A stretch of DNA of 12,879 nucleotides from positions 269-13,147 of the forward strand of contig PFAR01000011.1 of NCBI GenBank assembly GCA_002773655.1, read 5' to 3'. The translations under genes and the position numbers were made by a program. Origin of the DNA: Candidatus Falkowbacteria bacterium CG10_big_fil_rev_8_21_14_0_10_43_10. GTDB lineage: Bacteria > Patescibacteriota > Patescibacteriia > Patescibacteriales > XYC2-FULL-47-12. The notes under the pieces are model-generated. The model ran no database searches. It was not told where the DNA came from and saw only the letters and a list, made by a program, of their open reading frames with translations. Shown here piece after piece: positions 12,809 to 12,879 of this stretch (the first letter of the stretch is position 1; each line of letters begins with the position of its first letter).

Positions 12809-12879
12809 ACCGCAGGGTATTAAACCCTGCGGCAAGAATGATGATAGCCCTTCATCCCTGCGGCAGAGACCGCAGGGTA
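12809..12879. repeat. Array of short GC-rich palindromes, continuing past the window edge
   Basis: CCGCAGGGT (12810-12818) and ACCCTGCGG (12824-12832) form a perfect 9-bp hairpin with a 5-nt loop. CCCTGCGG (12856-12863) and CCGCAGGG (12870-12877) form a second hairpin with a 6-nt loop. The four arms are the same sequence in alternating orientation. ACCGCAGGGTA is repeated exactly at 12809-12819 and 12869-12879. No gene is seen here. Confidence 0.85.

Noticed and set aside
12809..12879. CRISPR array
   Set aside because: Repeats are 9-11 bp, palindromic and alternate in orientation with unequal short spacers; no cas gene is present.
1..12879. tRNA, rRNA, insertion sequence, toxin-antitoxin or defence genes
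   Set aside because: I looked for cloverleaf-like segments, transposase motifs and small gene pairs between the called genes and saw none.

Overview
The window looks like ordinary chromosome from a Candidate Phyla Radiation (Patescibacteria) bacterium, most likely from the Parcubacteria or a related group. The case rests on protein style: an HTH_25/RodZ-like membrane protein upstream of recA, a small CPR-type T4SS/TrbC-like pilin, a 'CNSLA...SDIDLF' nucleotidyltransferase-domain protein, and an O-antigen-ligase-like protein with the 'SKWLG...GDERWLRAY' signature. Base composition is moderate to AT-rich with very AT-rich intergenic DNA. TGA is a normal stop (comM and the pilin gene end in TGA), which argues against the Gracilibacteria/SR1 code 25. 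This assignment is from recalled family resemblance only.

Layout. Positions 1-2886 lie on the minus strand: the 5' part of an O-antigen ligase/polymerase gene that runs off the left edge, preceded 2 nt upstream by a nucleotidyltransferase-domain gene, then rmuC. rmuC and uvrA (plus strand, 3084-5858) diverge from a shared region with back-to-back sigma70-like promoters. uvrA converges on a minus-strand run read as rodZ-like, recA, aminotransferase (8951 to 5951). Upstream of that, also minus strand, are a lipoprotein solute-binding protein gene followed by a pilin-like gene (10988 to 9131), and then comM/yifB (12681 to 11161). The right edge is a palindromic repeat array that continues outside the window.

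How the genes fit together. Several genes concern DNA repair, recombination and probably DNA uptake: UvrA (nucleotide excision repair), RecA (strand exchange), RmuC (putative nuclease limiting inversions), ComM (branch migration in natural transformation) and a pilin-like protein. The others concern the cell surface (O-antigen ligase, RodZ-like protein, solute-binding lipoprotein) or metabolism (aminotransferase).

No wholly new gene system is evident. The most interesting signals lie in DNA structure. The O-antigen ligase gene carries four perfect 8-bp units, (GTTTTTTT)4 on the coding strand, inside a membrane-helix-coding stretch, plus a T9 tract near its start, so it is a strong phase-variation candidate. 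Several families of short palindromic repeats sit in UTRs, exactly at stop codons, and in one case inside a coding region, where one encodes an apparent in-frame insertion. No tRNA, rRNA, CRISPR array or insertion sequence was seen, and no stretch without a gene exceeds about 200 bases.
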